Assembly: GCF_017310035.1 (NCBI RefSeq)
Contig: NZ_CP022296.1
Location: 3,348,001-3,412,000, forward strand
Length of the DNA: 64,000 nt
Direction: 5' to 3'
From: Nocardioides sp. S5
Lineage (GTDB): Bacteria > Actinomycetota > Actinomycetes > Propionibacteriales > Nocardioidaceae
Made by a program: the position numbers and the translations under genes. The notes below the pieces were generated by a model. The model was not told where the DNA came from, searched no databases, and saw nothing but the letters and a program-made list of their open reading frames with translations. Below are positions 8,903 through 17,678 of this stretch, in pieces (position 1 is the first letter of the stretch; each line of letters begins with the position of its first letter).

Positions 8903-10576
8903 TCAGGGGAGGTGCAGCCCGTCCCGGGGCCGCAGGCGGTACCACCGGAACCCGTAGCCCTCGAGGCTCACCTCGACCGAACCGTCGGTCACGGCCACCT
9001 GCTCGTCGTGGAGCAGGTCGACGAGCTCACGGGTCTCGTCGAACCCGTCCACCGCGAGGTCGACCACCACCGGATCGGCGCCGAGGTTGTGCACGGCGAC
9101 GAGGGCGACGTCGTCGAGGTCGCAGCGGTGGGCGAGCACGCGGCTCTCGGCCTGCTCGATCACGGAGAAGTCACCCCAGCCGAGCTCGGGGCACATCCGG
9201 TAGGTGCCGATGAGGGTCCGCATGAAGCTCCACAGGGAGTCGGGGTCGCGGCGCTGCTCGGCGACGTTGACGTGTGCGGGGCCGTAGCCGTCCGGCACCA
9301 CGCGCTGCACCAGCCTGCCGGGTGCCGCCTGCGAGAAGCCTCCGTTGCGGCCTGGGGTCCACTGCATCGGCGTACGCACGGCCATCCGGCCCTCCGCGGC
9401 CGGGTCCTCACCCATCCCGATCTCTTCGCCGTAGTAGAGCGTCGGGGTTCCGGGGAGCGTGAACAACAGGCTGTAGGCCATCCGGACGCGCCGCGGGTCG
9501 CCGCCCATCATGGGCGGCACCCGTCGCTTGAGGCCCCGACCGAAGAGCTGCATCTCGGGATCGGGCCCGAACGCTGCGAAGACCTCCTCCCGCTCGCTGT
9601 GGCTCAGCTTGTCGAGGGTGAGCTCGTCGTGGTTGCGCAGGAAGGTCGCCCACTGGCAGTTCGGGTGGATGCCCGGCCTGGCCTCCAGGGCCTTGACGAG
9701 CGGCGCGGCGTCCTCGCGGGCCAGCGCCAGGTAGGTGGCCTGCATGCCGATGAAGTCGAACTGCATCTGCAGCTCGTTGCCGGCCTCACCGCCGAAGAAC
9801 TCCAGCTGCTGGGCGTGCGGGAGGTTCACCTCCCCCAGCATCATCGCGTGGCCGGCGCGCCGGTTGAGGAACGCCCGGATGCGCCGCACCAGGTCGTGCG
9901 GGTCGACCACGAGGTCCGGGTCGCCCACGTCGTCGACCGTCTGCTGGAGGAAGGGGATCCCGTCGACCCGGAAGCCGTCGAAGCCGAGCTCGAGCCAGAA
10001 GCCCACCACGCGCAGGATCTCCTCGACCACCCGGGGGTTGGCGAGGTTGAGGTCCGGCTGGTGCTTGTAGAAGTGGTGCAGGTACCACTCGCCCGTCCGC
10101 TCGTCGAGCTCCCAGATGGAGTCCTCCTGGTCGGGGAACACGACGGACCCGGACGTGTCGGGCGGCTGGGTGTCGCGCCACACGTAGTAGTCACGGAAGG
10201 GGTTGTCGGTGCTGCGGCGCGCGGCCTTGAACCACGGGTGGCGGTCGGAGGTGTGGTTGACGACGAGGTCCGCGATGACGTTGATCCCGCGGTCGTGGGC
10301 CGTGCGGAGCACCTCGACGAGCTGTCCGTGGTTGCCCAGGCGCTGGTCCACCCCGTAGAGGTCGACGATGTCGTAGCCGTCGTCCCGGTCGGGAGTGGGG
10401 TAGAAGGGCATCAGCCACAAGCACGTGATCCCGAGCTCGGCGAGGTAGTCGATGCGCTCGGCCAGGCCGGCCAGGTCGCCGACGCCGTTGCCGTCGAGGT
10501 CGTAGAAGGTCTCGACGTCGAGGCAGTAGACCACCGCCGTCTTCCACCACACGTCACTGGTGTCGGTGATCTGCAC
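8903..10576 (-). CDS. GH13 alpha-amylase/trehalose synthase-like glycosidase
   Basis: A 557-residue (beta/alpha)8 glycoside hydrolase of family GH13. Conserved regions are DLVVNH (103-108), GFDGFRVD with nucleophile D205, MLGEVN with acid/base E249, and FLRNHDE with N315-H316-D317. The N-terminus (VVYCLDVETFYDLDGNGVGD) resembles trehalose synthase and maltosyl-type GH13 enzymes, but no maltokinase or other trehalose gene is adjacent, so the exact substrate is unresolved. The GTG start at 10576 lies 2 bases after the stop of the upstream luciferase-like oxidoreductase, giving a two-gene operon. No signal peptide, so likely cytoplasmic. Confidence 0.85.
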   Translation of the reverse strand: MQITDTSDVWWKTAVVYCLDVETFYDLDGNGVGDLAGLAERIDYLAELGITCLWLMPFYPTPDRDDGYDIVDLYGVDQRLGNHGQLVEVLRTAHDRGINVIADLVVNHTSDRHPWFKAARRSTDNPFRDYYVWRDTQPPDTSGSVVFPDQEDSIWELDERTGEWYLHHFYKHQPDLNLANPRVVEEILRVVGFWLELGFDGFRVDGIPFLQQTVDDVGDPDLVVDPHDLVRRIRAFLNRRAGHAMMLGEVNLPHAQQLEFFGGEAGNELQMQFDFIGMQATYLALAREDAAPLVKALEARPGIHPNCQWATFLRNHDELTLDKLSHSEREEVFAAFGPDPEMQLFGRGLKRRVPPMMGGDPRRVRMAYSLLFTLPGTPTLYYGEEIGMGEDPAAEGRMAVRTPMQWTPGRNGGFSQAAPGRLVQRVVPDGYGPAHVNVAEQRRDPDSLWSFMRTLIGTYRMCPELGWGDFSVIEQAESRVLAHRCDLDDVALVAVHNLGADPVVVDLAVDGFDETRELVDLLHDEQVAVTDGSVEVSLEGYGFRWYRLRPRDGLHLP

Positions 10577-10578
10577 GG

Positions 10579-11547
10579 TCAGCTCCCTTCCCCGCGCACC
10601 TGCGGCAGCACCCGGTCGGCGAAGGTGTCGATGAAGCGCTCCTGCTCCTGCCCCACGTGGTGGAGGTAGAGGTCGTCGAAGCCGAGGTCCGCGTACTCGG
10701 CCAGCCAGGCAGCGTGCTGCGCTGGGTCGGCAGAGATCCGCACTGCGTGCCGGACGGACTCCATGGTGATGTGCTCCCCCACCGCGTCGAACGCAGCCGG
10801 CGTCTCGAGGTCCCACGGGACGTCGCCGCCCAGCACGTTCGTACGCCACTGGTCGAACGCGATCGCCTCGGCCTCGGCCTCGGTGGGAGCCCAGGAGAGG
10901 TGGACCTGGAGCGCGAGCCGGCCCCGACCGCCGCTGTCCCGGTAGGCCGCGACGAGGCGCCGCAGCGTCTCGTGCGGCTGGTTGATGGTGACCAGGCCGT
11001 CCGCCCACGAGGCCACCCGCGCCGCCGACGCCACGCTGACGGCGGGACCGACGAGGAGCGGCGGCTCGTCAGGGACGTCCCACAGCCTCGCCCGATCGAC
11101 CCGCACGCGGCCGTCGTGGCTCACCTCCTCGCCACCGAGGAGGCGGCGGATGATGTCGACGCACTCCTCGAGCCGGCGGGTGCGGTCCTCCTTGGCCGGC
11201 CACCGGTCGCCGGTGACGTGCTCGTTGCTCGCCTCGCCGCTGCCGAGAGCGACCCAGAAGCGGCCCGGGAACATGCCGGCCAGGGTGGCGATCTTCTGGG
11301 CGTGCACCGCCGGGTGGTAGCGCTGACCGGGAGCCGAGACGCACCCGATGGCGAGGCCGGTGGTGGCCAGCGCTGCGCCCAGCCACGACCAGGCGTAGCC
11401 GGAGTGGCCCTGGCGGGCGCTCCACGGTCCGAGGTGGTCCGAGCACATCGCCATGTCGAAACCTGCCTGCTCGGCATGCTGGACGTCGCTCAGCAGGTCG
11501 CTCGGGGAGATCTGCTCGTGGGAGGCGTGGAAGCCGATCCGGGTCAT
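10579..11547 (-). CDS. LLM-class flavin-dependent oxidoreductase
   Basis: A 322-residue luciferase-like monooxygenase-fold protein (MTRIGFHASHEQISPSDLL, MCSDHLGPWS, VALGSGEASNEHVTG). It resembles a subgroup I recall described as probable non-F420 flavinoid oxidoreductases (TIGR03885), so FMN rather than F420 is a possible cofactor; this is not proven by sequence. It is co-directional with and directly upstream of the GH13 gene. ATG at 11547. The substrate is unknown. Confidence 0.82.
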   Translation of the reverse strand: MTRIGFHASHEQISPSDLLSDVQHAEQAGFDMAMCSDHLGPWSARQGHSGYAWSWLGAALATTGLAIGCVSAPGQRYHPAVHAQKIATLAGMFPGRFWVALGSGEASNEHVTGDRWPAKEDRTRRLEECVDIIRRLLGGEEVSHDGRVRVDRARLWDVPDEPPLLVGPAVSVASAARVASWADGLVTINQPHETLRRLVAAYRDSGGRGRLALQVHLSWAPTEAEAEAIAFDQWRTNVLGGDVPWDLETPAAFDAVGEHITMESVRHAVRISADPAQHAAWLAEYADLGFDDLYLHHVGQEQERFIDTFADRVLPQVRGEGS

Positions 11548-11657
11548 GGACCCACCACACCGCAGCGCGGCCGGAGCCGCAACCACCAGCACGTCGGCGG
11601 ATCCGCCTGCTCCTCCCGCCGGGTGGCTCCTCGCGTCCCGGCAGTCGCCGGTCGGGG

Positions 11658-12260
11658 TCAGCCGCGACGGACCTTTGGGCCCTTGGCGAGGGCGTCGCGG
11701 ACGGTCCCGTCGCGGTGTGCGTCGTCGGCGTAGATGGCCGCGAGCTCGGGCGACGCCACGTCGGCGGCGATGCCGACGGCGCCCACGCCGACCTGCACCC
11801 AGCGGGGGGCATCCAGGCAGGAGGTGGGCAGCGAGGTCGTCAGCGTGTCGGCACCCCGGTCCACCTTGGACCTGAGCCCGCCGCACTCCACCGTCGTCCC
11901 CCGCCGGTCGATGCTGGAGATCGGCTTCCCGCCGAGGCGCTCGACGAGGACGTCGACCTGGCCCTTCGGAGTGCTGACGCGGAACACCGTGAACTGGAAG
12001 GGGTCGCGCTCCAGCGCCCGGAAGCTGACGGTCAGCCGCAGCCGGTTGGCACCGTGCGCGACCGAGGTCCGGACCACGTCGACGCCCCCGTGGCTCGGGG
12101 CGGGGACGGCGTCCTCGAGGTCGGTGGACTCGTCGGCGAGGGTGACGACGTCACCCACGCTGTCCTCGGTCACCACCTTCTCCGCGTGCGCGGCCCCGGG
12201 CAGCAGGAGGGCCGCGGGGACGAGGAGGGCAGCAAGACGCGCGCCGAGACGAGGGGCCAT
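11658..12260 (-). CDS. Secreted hypothetical protein
   Basis: A 200-residue protein with a clear Sec signal peptide: MAPRLGARLAALLVPAALLL, then a probable cleavage after PGAAHA near residue 26. The mature part is beta-rich and contains two cysteines (VECGG, PTSCLD) that could form one disulfide. No catalytic motif is recognised. ATG at 12260; it is divergent from the downstream symporter, with a 276-base intergenic region between them. Confidence 0.7.
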   Translation of the reverse strand: MAPRLGARLAALLVPAALLLPGAAHAEKVVTEDSVGDVVTLADESTDLEDAVPAPSHGGVDVVRTSVAHGANRLRLTVSFRALERDPFQFTVFRVSTPKGQVDVLVERLGGKPISSIDRRGTTVECGGLRSKVDRGADTLTTSLPTSCLDAPRWVQVGVGAVGIAADVASPELAAIYADDAHRDGTVRDALAKGPKVRRG

Positions 12261-12360
12261 GGGCGGATCCTAGGGACTGGTGCGCCGCGTGTGAGGCGGA
12301 CCACGGAACAGGTAGCCGAAAGTATCGGTTGCACCGGACGTGAGCGCGCCTTCCATCCCT

Positions 12361-12389
12361 TCGCCGACGGTTCCCGCGACCGTCGGCGA
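12361..12389 (+). promoter_or_regulatory. Stable hairpin in the leader of the dicarboxylate symporter
   Basis: A perfect 11-bp stem (TCGCCGACGGT / ACCGTCGGCGA) with a 7-base loop lies about 148 bases upstream of the symporter ATG, in a 276-base divergent intergenic region (12261-12536). There is no T-tract, so it is not an obvious terminator. It could be part of a structured 5' leader. Nothing else was recognised in that intergenic region. Confidence 0.35.
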
Positions 12390-12536
12390 CCTGCTGACGC
12401 AGCGTCGCGTCGTGGACCTCGCGCGGACGGAGAGCGCGCTCTGTCGCCTCCCGCTCGACGCCGACTGACCTGCGCACCTGCGCTTCCCGGCGACCGCGGT
12501 CCCCGCGCGCCGTCCTCGAAAGGTTGTCCCTCCCTC

Positions 12537-13934
12537 ATGAGCACTTCTGTCAGCGAGACCGAGAAGCCCACCCGCTTCCGCCTCCCGTCGTTCGGCACGC
12601 AGGTCCTGATCGGACTCGTGCTGGGCGTCGTCCTGGGCCTGGTGGCCCGCAGCATGGGCGCCGACGGTGTCGATGCCACGACCGGCGAGGTCGACCCCAA
12701 CTGGCTCACCGAGACCCTCAGCACCATCGGTGGCACGTTCGTGACGCTGCTGCGCGCGGTCGTCCCACCGCTGGTGTTCCTGGCGATCGTCGCCTCCATC
12801 GCGAACCTGCGTGACGTCACGGGCGCTGCCCGCCTGGCCTGGAAGACGCTGGCCTGGTTCGCGATCACCGCGCTGATCGCCGTGGGCATCGGGATCGTCC
12901 TCGGCCTGGTCGTCCAGCCCGGCGACCACACCAGCGTGGCCTCCGACGCCGCCGCGGCCCCGTCGTCGACCGGCTCGTGGCTCGACTTCCTCTCCGGCCT
13001 CGTCCCGGCCAACGTGCTGGGCCTCGAGGGCTCCGCGGGCGACGACGGCAGCGTGTCGATGTCGTTCAACGTGCTGCAGATCCTCGTCGTCGCCATCGCC
13101 ATCGGCATCGCGACCCTCAAGGTCGGCGAGGCTGCAGACGCGTTCCTCACCTTCGTCCGCTCGGCGCTCGCGGTCGTGCAGAAGGTGCTGTGGTGGATCA
13201 TCCTGCTCGCCCCGATCGCGACGGTCGGCCTGCTGGGCAACGCGGTCGCCAGCTATGGCTGGGACGCCCTGGGCTCGCTCGGCACGTTCACCCTCGCGAT
13301 CTACGCGGGCCTGCTGATCGTCCTGCTCGGCGTCTACCCGTCCCTGCTGCTGCTCAACGGCCTCTCGGTCAAGCAGTTCTTCACCGGCGCGTGGCCCGCG
13401 ATGACCCTGGCCTTCGTGTCGCGCTCCTCGGTGGGCACGATGCCCGTCACCCAGAGCGTGACCGAGCGCAACCTGGGCGTCCCCCGGGCGTACGCCTCCT
13501 TCGCGGTGCCGCTCGGCGCGACCACCAAGATGGACGGGTGCGCCTCGATCTACCCCGCGATCTCGGCGATCTTCGTCGCGCAGTTCTTCGGCATCGACCT
13601 CTCGCTCACCGACTACGTCCTGATCGCCTTCGTCTCGGTCATCGGCTCGGCAGCCACCGCCGGCGTCACCGGCGCGACGGTGATGCTGACCCTGACGCTG
13701 TCGACGCTGGGCCTGCCGCTCGAGGGCGTCGGCCTCTTGCTCGCCATCGACCCGATCCTCGACATGGGCCGCACCGCGGTCAACGTGACCGGTCAGGCCC
13801 TCGTGCCGACGCTGGTCGCCAAGCGGGAGGGCATCCTCGACCAGGAGGCGTACGACGCCCCGCGCGGGCGCGGCGCGTGGCGCGAGGACGCGGACCTCGA
13901 GGCGCGTCCGGCCACGGCCTCCGCCGCGGCCTGA
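12537..13934 (+). CDS. Dicarboxylate/amino acid:cation symporter (DAACS family)
   Basis: A 465-residue membrane protein of the DctA/GltP family that imports C4-dicarboxylates or glutamate/aspartate with Na+ or H+. About eight TM helices are visible plus the re-entrant hairpin signatures: FVSRSSVGTMPVTQ (serine-rich HP1), GATTKMDGCASIYPAISAIFVAQ (the NMDGT-like motif reads KMDGC) and AVNVTGQALVPTLVAK near the C-terminus. The serine-rich and MDG motifs support transport function, but Thr-to-Cys in MDGT may alter substrate preference. ATG at 12537. Confidence 0.9.
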   Translation: MSTSVSETEKPTRFRLPSFGTQVLIGLVLGVVLGLVARSMGADGVDATTGEVDPNWLTETLSTIGGTFVTLLRAVVPPLVFLAIVASIANLRDVTGAARLAWKTLAWFAITALIAVGIGIVLGLVVQPGDHTSVASDAAAAPSSTGSWLDFLSGLVPANVLGLEGSAGDDGSVSMSFNVLQILVVAIAIGIATLKVGEAADAFLTFVRSALAVVQKVLWWIILLAPIATVGLLGNAVASYGWDALGSLGTFTLAIYAGLLIVLLGVYPSLLLLNGLSVKQFFTGAWPAMTLAFVSRSSVGTMPVTQSVTERNLGVPRAYASFAVPLGATTKMDGCASIYPAISAIFVAQFFGIDLSLTDYVLIAFVSVIGSAATAGVTGATVMLTLTLSTLGLPLEGVGLLLAIDPILDMGRTAVNVTGQALVPTLVAKREGILDQEAYDAPRGRGAWREDADLEARPATASAAA

Positions 13935-13995
13935 CCGTCCCCGGCCCGGCCCTCCGCACGAACGGGGGCCGGGCTTGGGATACTTGGCGCCGACG

Positions 13996-14071
13996 GCCCC
14001 CGTGGCGCAACGGATAGCGCACCGGATTTCTACTCCGCTGGTTGCAGGTTCGAATCCTGCCGGGGGCGCCA
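13996..14071 (+). tRNA. tRNA-Arg (anticodon TCT)
   Basis: Cloverleaf folded by eye: acceptor GCCCCCG/CGGGGGC, D-stem GCGC/GCGC, anticodon stem CCGGA with loop TTTCTAC (anticodon TCT, reads AGA/AGG), T-arm GCAGG-TTCGAAT-CCTGC, discriminator G, encoded CCA at 14069-14071. The anticodon stem has a C27-C43 mismatch. Rare-codon Arg tRNA in a high-GC genome. Confidence 0.93.
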
Positions 14072-14147
14072 TGTGATGTCGCAGGACATCCGCGAGACAC
14101 GGCGAGCCTCCCCCGCAGCGAGCGGCCGCCGTCGCAGTATGTGACCA

Positions 14148-14176
14148 GGCCCCGCCACGTATGAGGTAGCGGGGCC
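14148..14176 (+). terminator. Hairpin downstream of tRNA-Arg
   Basis: GGCCCCGC / GCGGGGCC 8-bp stem with a loop containing GTATGAG, 77 bases after the tRNA. It may terminate the tRNA transcript, although no T-run follows. The loop heptamer is shared with the hairpin at 14423-14455. Confidence 0.4.
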
Positions 14177-14288
14177 GCACACATTCCTGCCACACCCGCC
14201 CGTCCCTTCCCAGGGGTGGTGCCCGCTCATGGACCTGCCCCTCATCGGGTACGACCAGCGTCCTGCACCCACGAGATGGAGCACCACG

Positions 14289-14420
14289 ATGGCGAACGAA
14301 CTGGGGACGGGACTGTTGACGGTGATCGGCGTCCTGGCCGGCCTCGCCGCCCTGCTGGTCCTGCTGACCGCGCTCGACCCGACGAACGTCCCGCGGGAGA
14401 ACCTCCCGCGCAAGAAATAG
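14289..14420 (+). CDS. Small single-pass membrane protein, 43 aa
   Basis: A 43-residue frame starting at ATG 14289, with a GGAG sequence about 10 bases upstream. It encodes a short N-terminus (MANELGTG), one hydrophobic helix (residues 9-28) and a basic C-terminus ending PRENLPRKK. It is followed immediately by a strong hairpin, which supports it being a real short transcript. An in-frame ATG at 14229 would add 20 residues with no clear RBS. No family recognised. Confidence 0.5.
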   Translation: MANELGTGLLTVIGVLAGLAALLVLLTALDPTNVPRENLPRKK

Positions 14421-14422
14421 GT

Positions 14423-14455
14423 GAAGCCCCACCAAGTATGAGTTGGTGGGGCTTC
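14423..14455 (+). terminator. Strong intrinsic hairpin terminator
   Basis: Perfect 13-bp stem GAAGCCCCACCAA / TTGGTGGGGCTTC with the 7-base loop GTATGAG, starting 2 bases after the stop of the small membrane protein. A short T-containing tail follows. Being palindromic, it could also act on the opposite strand downstream of adenosine deaminase. Confidence 0.65.
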
Positions 14456-14585
14456 GGTGTCTTCCGGACCGGAGTCCTTCCAACACCTCAGTTCTACGCC
14501 TGCGGCACCGGCCGCGCAAGGGGGCGGACGGCTCTTTCGCCGGGCTTCCTCGCGGTGCGCGGCGTGTCGGGTCCGACACGCCGCA

Positions 14586-15602
14586 TCATGCGTCGGCGGC
14601 GTACGCCTCGATCTCGGCGCCGATGCGCGCCTTCACCTCGGCAGGGGCGAACGACGCGTCGACGGCCGCACGCGCCAGGTCGGCGACCCCGCGCTCGTCG
14701 AGGTCGAGGAGCCCGGCCGCGACCTCGTAGTCGTTGTTGAGCGTGGTGGCGAACATCGGTGGGTCGTCGGAGTTGATCGTCACCATGACCCCCGCCTCGA
14801 CGAACGTGCGCAGCGGGTGGTCCTCGATCCGGGCGACCGCGCGCGTCGCGACGTTGGACGTCGGGCACACCTCGAGCACGACGCCTGTGTCGGCGAGGTG
14901 GGCGAGCAGGCCGGGGTCCTGCGCGGCGGAGCAGCCGTGGCCGATGCGCTCGGCGCCCAGCAACCGCACGGACTCCCAGATCGTCTCCGGCCCGGTGGTC
15001 TCCCCCGCGTGCGGCACCGAGCGCAGGCCCGCCGCCCGCGCGGTGGTGAAGTGCGGCTCGAACTGCGCCCGCGGGACCCCGATCTCCGGCCCGCCCAGGC
15101 CGAAGCCGACGAGGGCGTCGGTGCGGTGCTCGAGGGCGTACGCCAGCGTCGCGTCGGCGGCCGGGAGGCCCGACTCGCCGGGGATGTCGTAGATCCACTG
15201 CAGCACCAGGCCGAAGTCGCGCTCCGCCGCGACGCGCGCGTCCTCGATGGCCTCGGTGTAGGCCTCGATGGCGATGCCGCGGGCCACGGACGTGTACGGC
15301 GTGCAGGTGAGCTCGGCGTACCTGAGGTTCTGGCCCTGGGCCATCTCACGTGCGACCTCGTAGGTCAGCAGCCGGACGTCCTCGGGCGTGCGGATGAGGT
15401 CGACGACCGCGAGGTAGACCTCGATGAAGTGGGCGAAGTCGCGGAAGGTGAAGAAGTCCCGGAGCTCCTCCAGGTCGGAGGGGACTCCAGCGCCGGGGTG
15501 GCGCGCCGCGAGCTCGGAGACGATCCGCGGCGACGCCGACCCGACGTGGTGGACGTGAAGCTCGGCCTTGGGCAGGCCGGCGATGAAGGGTGCGAGGCTC
15601 AC
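14586..15602 (-). CDS. add: Adenosine deaminase family protein
   Basis: A 338-residue TIM-barrel metal-dependent deaminase. The zinc ligand region reads AELHVHHVGSAS (HxH, with His-Val where most ADA have Leu-x-Gly), followed by the catalytic PHAGE motif (residues near 196-200), the conserved RIGHG and the terminal INSDDPPMF (Asp ligand pair). It would hydrolyse adenosine to inosine in purine salvage. A close relative, aminodeoxyfutalosine deaminase, is a possible alternative, but no other futalosine-pathway gene is nearby. GTG start at 15602. Confidence 0.85.
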   Translation of the reverse strand: MSLAPFIAGLPKAELHVHHVGSASPRIVSELAARHPGAGVPSDLEELRDFFTFRDFAHFIEVYLAVVDLIRTPEDVRLLTYEVAREMAQGQNLRYAELTCTPYTSVARGIAIEAYTEAIEDARVAAERDFGLVLQWIYDIPGESGLPAADATLAYALEHRTDALVGFGLGGPEIGVPRAQFEPHFTTARAAGLRSVPHAGETTGPETIWESVRLLGAERIGHGCSAAQDPGLLAHLADTGVVLEVCPTSNVATRAVARIEDHPLRTFVEAGVMVTINSDDPPMFATTLNNDYEVAAGLLDLDERGVADLARAAVDASFAPAEVKARIGAEIEAYAADA

Positions 15603-15624
15603 GCCCCGCAGTGTCTCAGAGACC

Positions 15625-16398
15625 TCAGCCGACCATCTGCGCGGCGATCTCCTGCAGCGTGTCGCCCTCGACGACCTCGCCGTCGACGAGCACCGTCGGG
15701 GTGGAGTTCACGCCCTCGCGCGAGGCGGCGTCGTTGGCGGCGTCGACCCAGCCCTCGAAGGCCATGTCCTCGATGCCGGGACGGACGTCGGCCTCGGTCG
15801 CGCCCGCCTCGACGGCGAGGTCGACCAGGTCGTCGGCGTCGGGGAACGGACCCTCCTCGGACGGCTGGTTGTCGAAGAGCAGGTCGTGGAAGGCCTTCGC
15901 GACCTCGGGACCGGACTCGTCGAGGACCACGGCGAACGCGTTGGCCGACTCGGGCGAGTAGTCGCTGATCCGCTCCAGGAACCCGAGCGGGCGGTACTCC
16001 ACGCTGACCTCACCGGCCTCGACCGCGGCGTCGAGCTGGTCGCGCACGGTGAGCTCGAGCTGGCCACAGAAGGGGCAGAGGAAGTCCTCGTAGACCACGA
16101 TCTCCTTGGGTGCGTCGGCGTCGCCGATGCGCAGGCCGTAGGAGCCGCTCGCGCCAGCGGGCGCGGTGTCGGGCTTGTCCGAGCCCAGGTTGGTGACGAA
16201 GAAGAAGCCGCCGACGACCAGCACCAGCACGCCGGCGATCAGGCCGCCACGGGTGAGCTGCTCCTTGCGCTTGGCGGCCTTGCGGCGCTCCTCGGCCTCG
16301 GCGCGGGCACGCTCGGTGCGCGCGCGGCGCGCCTCCCGCCTGGCCTGCGTCGCCGCCTTCTCCTCAGCGGTCCTGTGCGAGGTCTTCTTCTGCGCCAT
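15625..16398 (-). CDS. Membrane-anchored DsbA-like thioredoxin-fold protein
   Basis: A 257-residue protein with an Ala/Arg/Glu/Lys-rich cytoplasmic N-terminus (residues 1-48, probable helix), one TM helix (about 51-69) and an extracytoplasmic thioredoxin fold of DsbA/DSBA_FrnE type. The active site is CPFC at C108-C111 in VVYEDFLCPFCGQ, and the cis-proline loop is NSTPTVLVDG. It should act as an extracytoplasmic thiol oxidoreductase. Its start overlaps the upstream MauE/DoxX-like gene by 35 bases, arguing for coupled expression of a redox pair. Confidence 0.88.
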   Translation of the reverse strand: MAQKKTSHRTAEEKAATQARREARRARTERARAEAEERRKAAKRKEQLTRGGLIAGVLVLVVGGFFFVTNLGSDKPDTAPAGASGSYGLRIGDADAPKEIVVYEDFLCPFCGQLELTVRDQLDAAVEAGEVSVEYRPLGFLERISDYSPESANAFAVVLDESGPEVAKAFHDLLFDNQPSEEGPFPDADDLVDLAVEAGATEADVRPGIEDMAFEGWVDAANDAASREGVNSTPTVLVDGEVVEGDTLQEIAAQMVG

Positions 16399-16912
16399 GG
16401 AGGCTTCCTTCGTCGTCGGGGATGTCGTCGTCGGGGATGTCGTCGTCGGTGTGGTGGGTCGAGGAGGGGAACAGCACGTTCTCCAGGGCCAGGCGCGACG
16501 CGGGTCGCACCACGAGCCAGAGGCTCAGGGCGAGGAGCCCGACGTCGCGGGCGATCTCGCCCGGGTACTTGGCGGCCGCGTCGGGGATCTCGCCGCCGCC
16601 GCCGAAGCAGCCGCAGTCGATCGACATCCCTCGCGCCCACGCGCTGGCGATGCCGATGATGAAGGCCACGAAGAGCAGCGCGGAGACCACGGAGGTCCCG
16701 CGCACCACCACCCCGAGCACCAGGCACAGGCCGATGACCACCTCGAGGACCGGCAGCAGGTGCCCGACCGCCGGGACGATCGCCTCCGGCAGCAGGTCGT
16801 AGGCGCGTACGGCACGCACGCTCTCGTCGGGGTGGGGCAGCTTGAGCGCCCCCGCCACGATCCACACGCCGCCCGTCACCAGGCGCGCAACGAGCCCGAA
16901 CCAGTCCTTCAC
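16364..16912 (-). CDS. MauE/DoxX-family redox-associated membrane protein
   Basis: A 182-residue protein with four hydrophobic segments and a CGCFGGGGE motif near residue 100, typical of MauE-like proteins thought to supply redox equivalents across the membrane to thiol oxidoreductases. It lies immediately upstream of and overlaps the DsbA-like gene. The C-terminal tail is very acidic and contains a repeated DDDIP unit, encoded by a 15-bp tandem repeat. GTG start at 16912. Confidence 0.82.
   Translation of the reverse strand: MKDWFGLVARLVTGGVWIVAGALKLPHPDESVRAVRAYDLLPEAIVPAVGHLLPVLEVVIGLCLVLGVVVRGTSVVSALLFVAFIIGIASAWARGMSIDCGCFGGGGEIPDAAAKYPGEIARDVGLLALSLWLVVRPASRLALENVLFPSSTHHTDDDIPDDDIPDDEGSLHGAEEDLAQDR
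16410..16449. repeat. 15-bp tandem repeat inside the MauE-like gene
   Basis: The unit TCGTCGTCGGGGATG occurs 2.7 times in a row and encodes repeated DIPDD in the acidic C-terminal tail. It lies just before the overlap with the DsbA-like start. Slippage could vary copy number without breaking frame. Confidence 0.8.
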
Positions 16913-16987
16913 ACCCCTGAGGTTAGGAGGTCAGCCTGAATCGAGGCTGAGAGGGCCGCTCGGGCACCGGTGGGTAGGGTGCCGCTC

Positions 16988-17632
16988 GTGAACGACAGAC
17001 TGGTGTGGATCGACTGCGAGATGACCGGCCTCGACCTGGGCGCCGACGCGCTGATCGAGGTCGCGGCCCTGGTCACCGACTTCGAGCTCAACGTGCTCGG
17101 CGAGGGCGTCGACGTGATCATCAAGCCCTCGCAGGAGTCGCTGGACCAGATGGTCGAGTTCGTGCACAGCATGCACGAGAAGTCCGGCCTGCTCGAGGAG
17201 CTCGCCAGCGGCATGACGCTGGCCGACGCCGAGGAGCAGGTGCTGGCCTACATCAAGGAGCACTGCCCCGACGGCAGCCGCCCGCCGCTCGCCGGCAACA
17301 CGGTCGCCACCGACCGCGCCTTCCTCGCCCGCGACATGCCCGGGCTGGAGTCGTTCCTGCACTACCGGATCGTCGACGTCTCCTCGATCAAGGAGCTCTC
17401 GCGTCGGTGGTACCCCCGCGCCTACTTCTCCGCGCCGACCAAGCGTGGCAACCACCGTGCGCTCGCCGACATCCAGGAGAGCATCGAGGAGCTGCGCTAC
17501 TACCGCGAGGCCGTCTTCGTGCCGCAGCCCGGGCCCGACAGCGCGCAGGCCAGGGAGATCGCGGCCCGCCACGGTGGCCAGCTGACCGGCCTCGGTCCCG
17601 ACGCGGGGGCCGATTCCGGCTCCGAGGCCTGA
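16988..17632 (+). CDS. orn: Oligoribonuclease
   Basis: A 214-residue DEDDh 3'-5' exonuclease that degrades 2-5 nt RNA oligomers, including pGpG-type linear dinucleotides. The motifs are WIDCEMTGL (Exo I, Asp and Glu), [10 protein letters not shown] (Exo II) and [11 protein letters not shown] (Exo III, His and Asp). It aligns over the whole length with E. coli Orn, with a C-terminal extension of about 30 residues. GTG start at 16988. It is divergent from the MauE/DsbA pair and upstream of tRNA-His. Confidence 0.94.
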   Translation: MNDRLVWIDCEMTGLDLGADALIEVAALVTDFELNVLGEGVDVIIKPSQESLDQMVEFVHSMHEKSGLLEELASGMTLADAEEQVLAYIKEHCPDGSRPPLAGNTVATDRAFLARDMPGLESFLHYRIVDVSSIKELSRRWYPRAYFSAPTKRGNHRALADIQESIEELRYYREAVFVPQPGPDSAQAREIAARHGGQLTGLGPDAGADSGSEA

Positions 17633-17678
17633 TTGCCCTACACTTCTCGTCGTCCTCGCCTCTCGGGCGAGCAGGCAT

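Noticed and set aside
13780..14413. Minus-strand open frames whose products contain GFEPATSGVEIR or RIRTCNQRSRNPVR, crossing tRNA-Arg
   Set aside because: These are the well-known antisense-tRNA translation artefacts. The tRNA explains the sequence and no family or RBS supports a gene.
16410..16449. Possible CRISPR-like repeat
   Set aside because: It is a direct tandem array of a 15-bp unit without spacers, inside a coding region.
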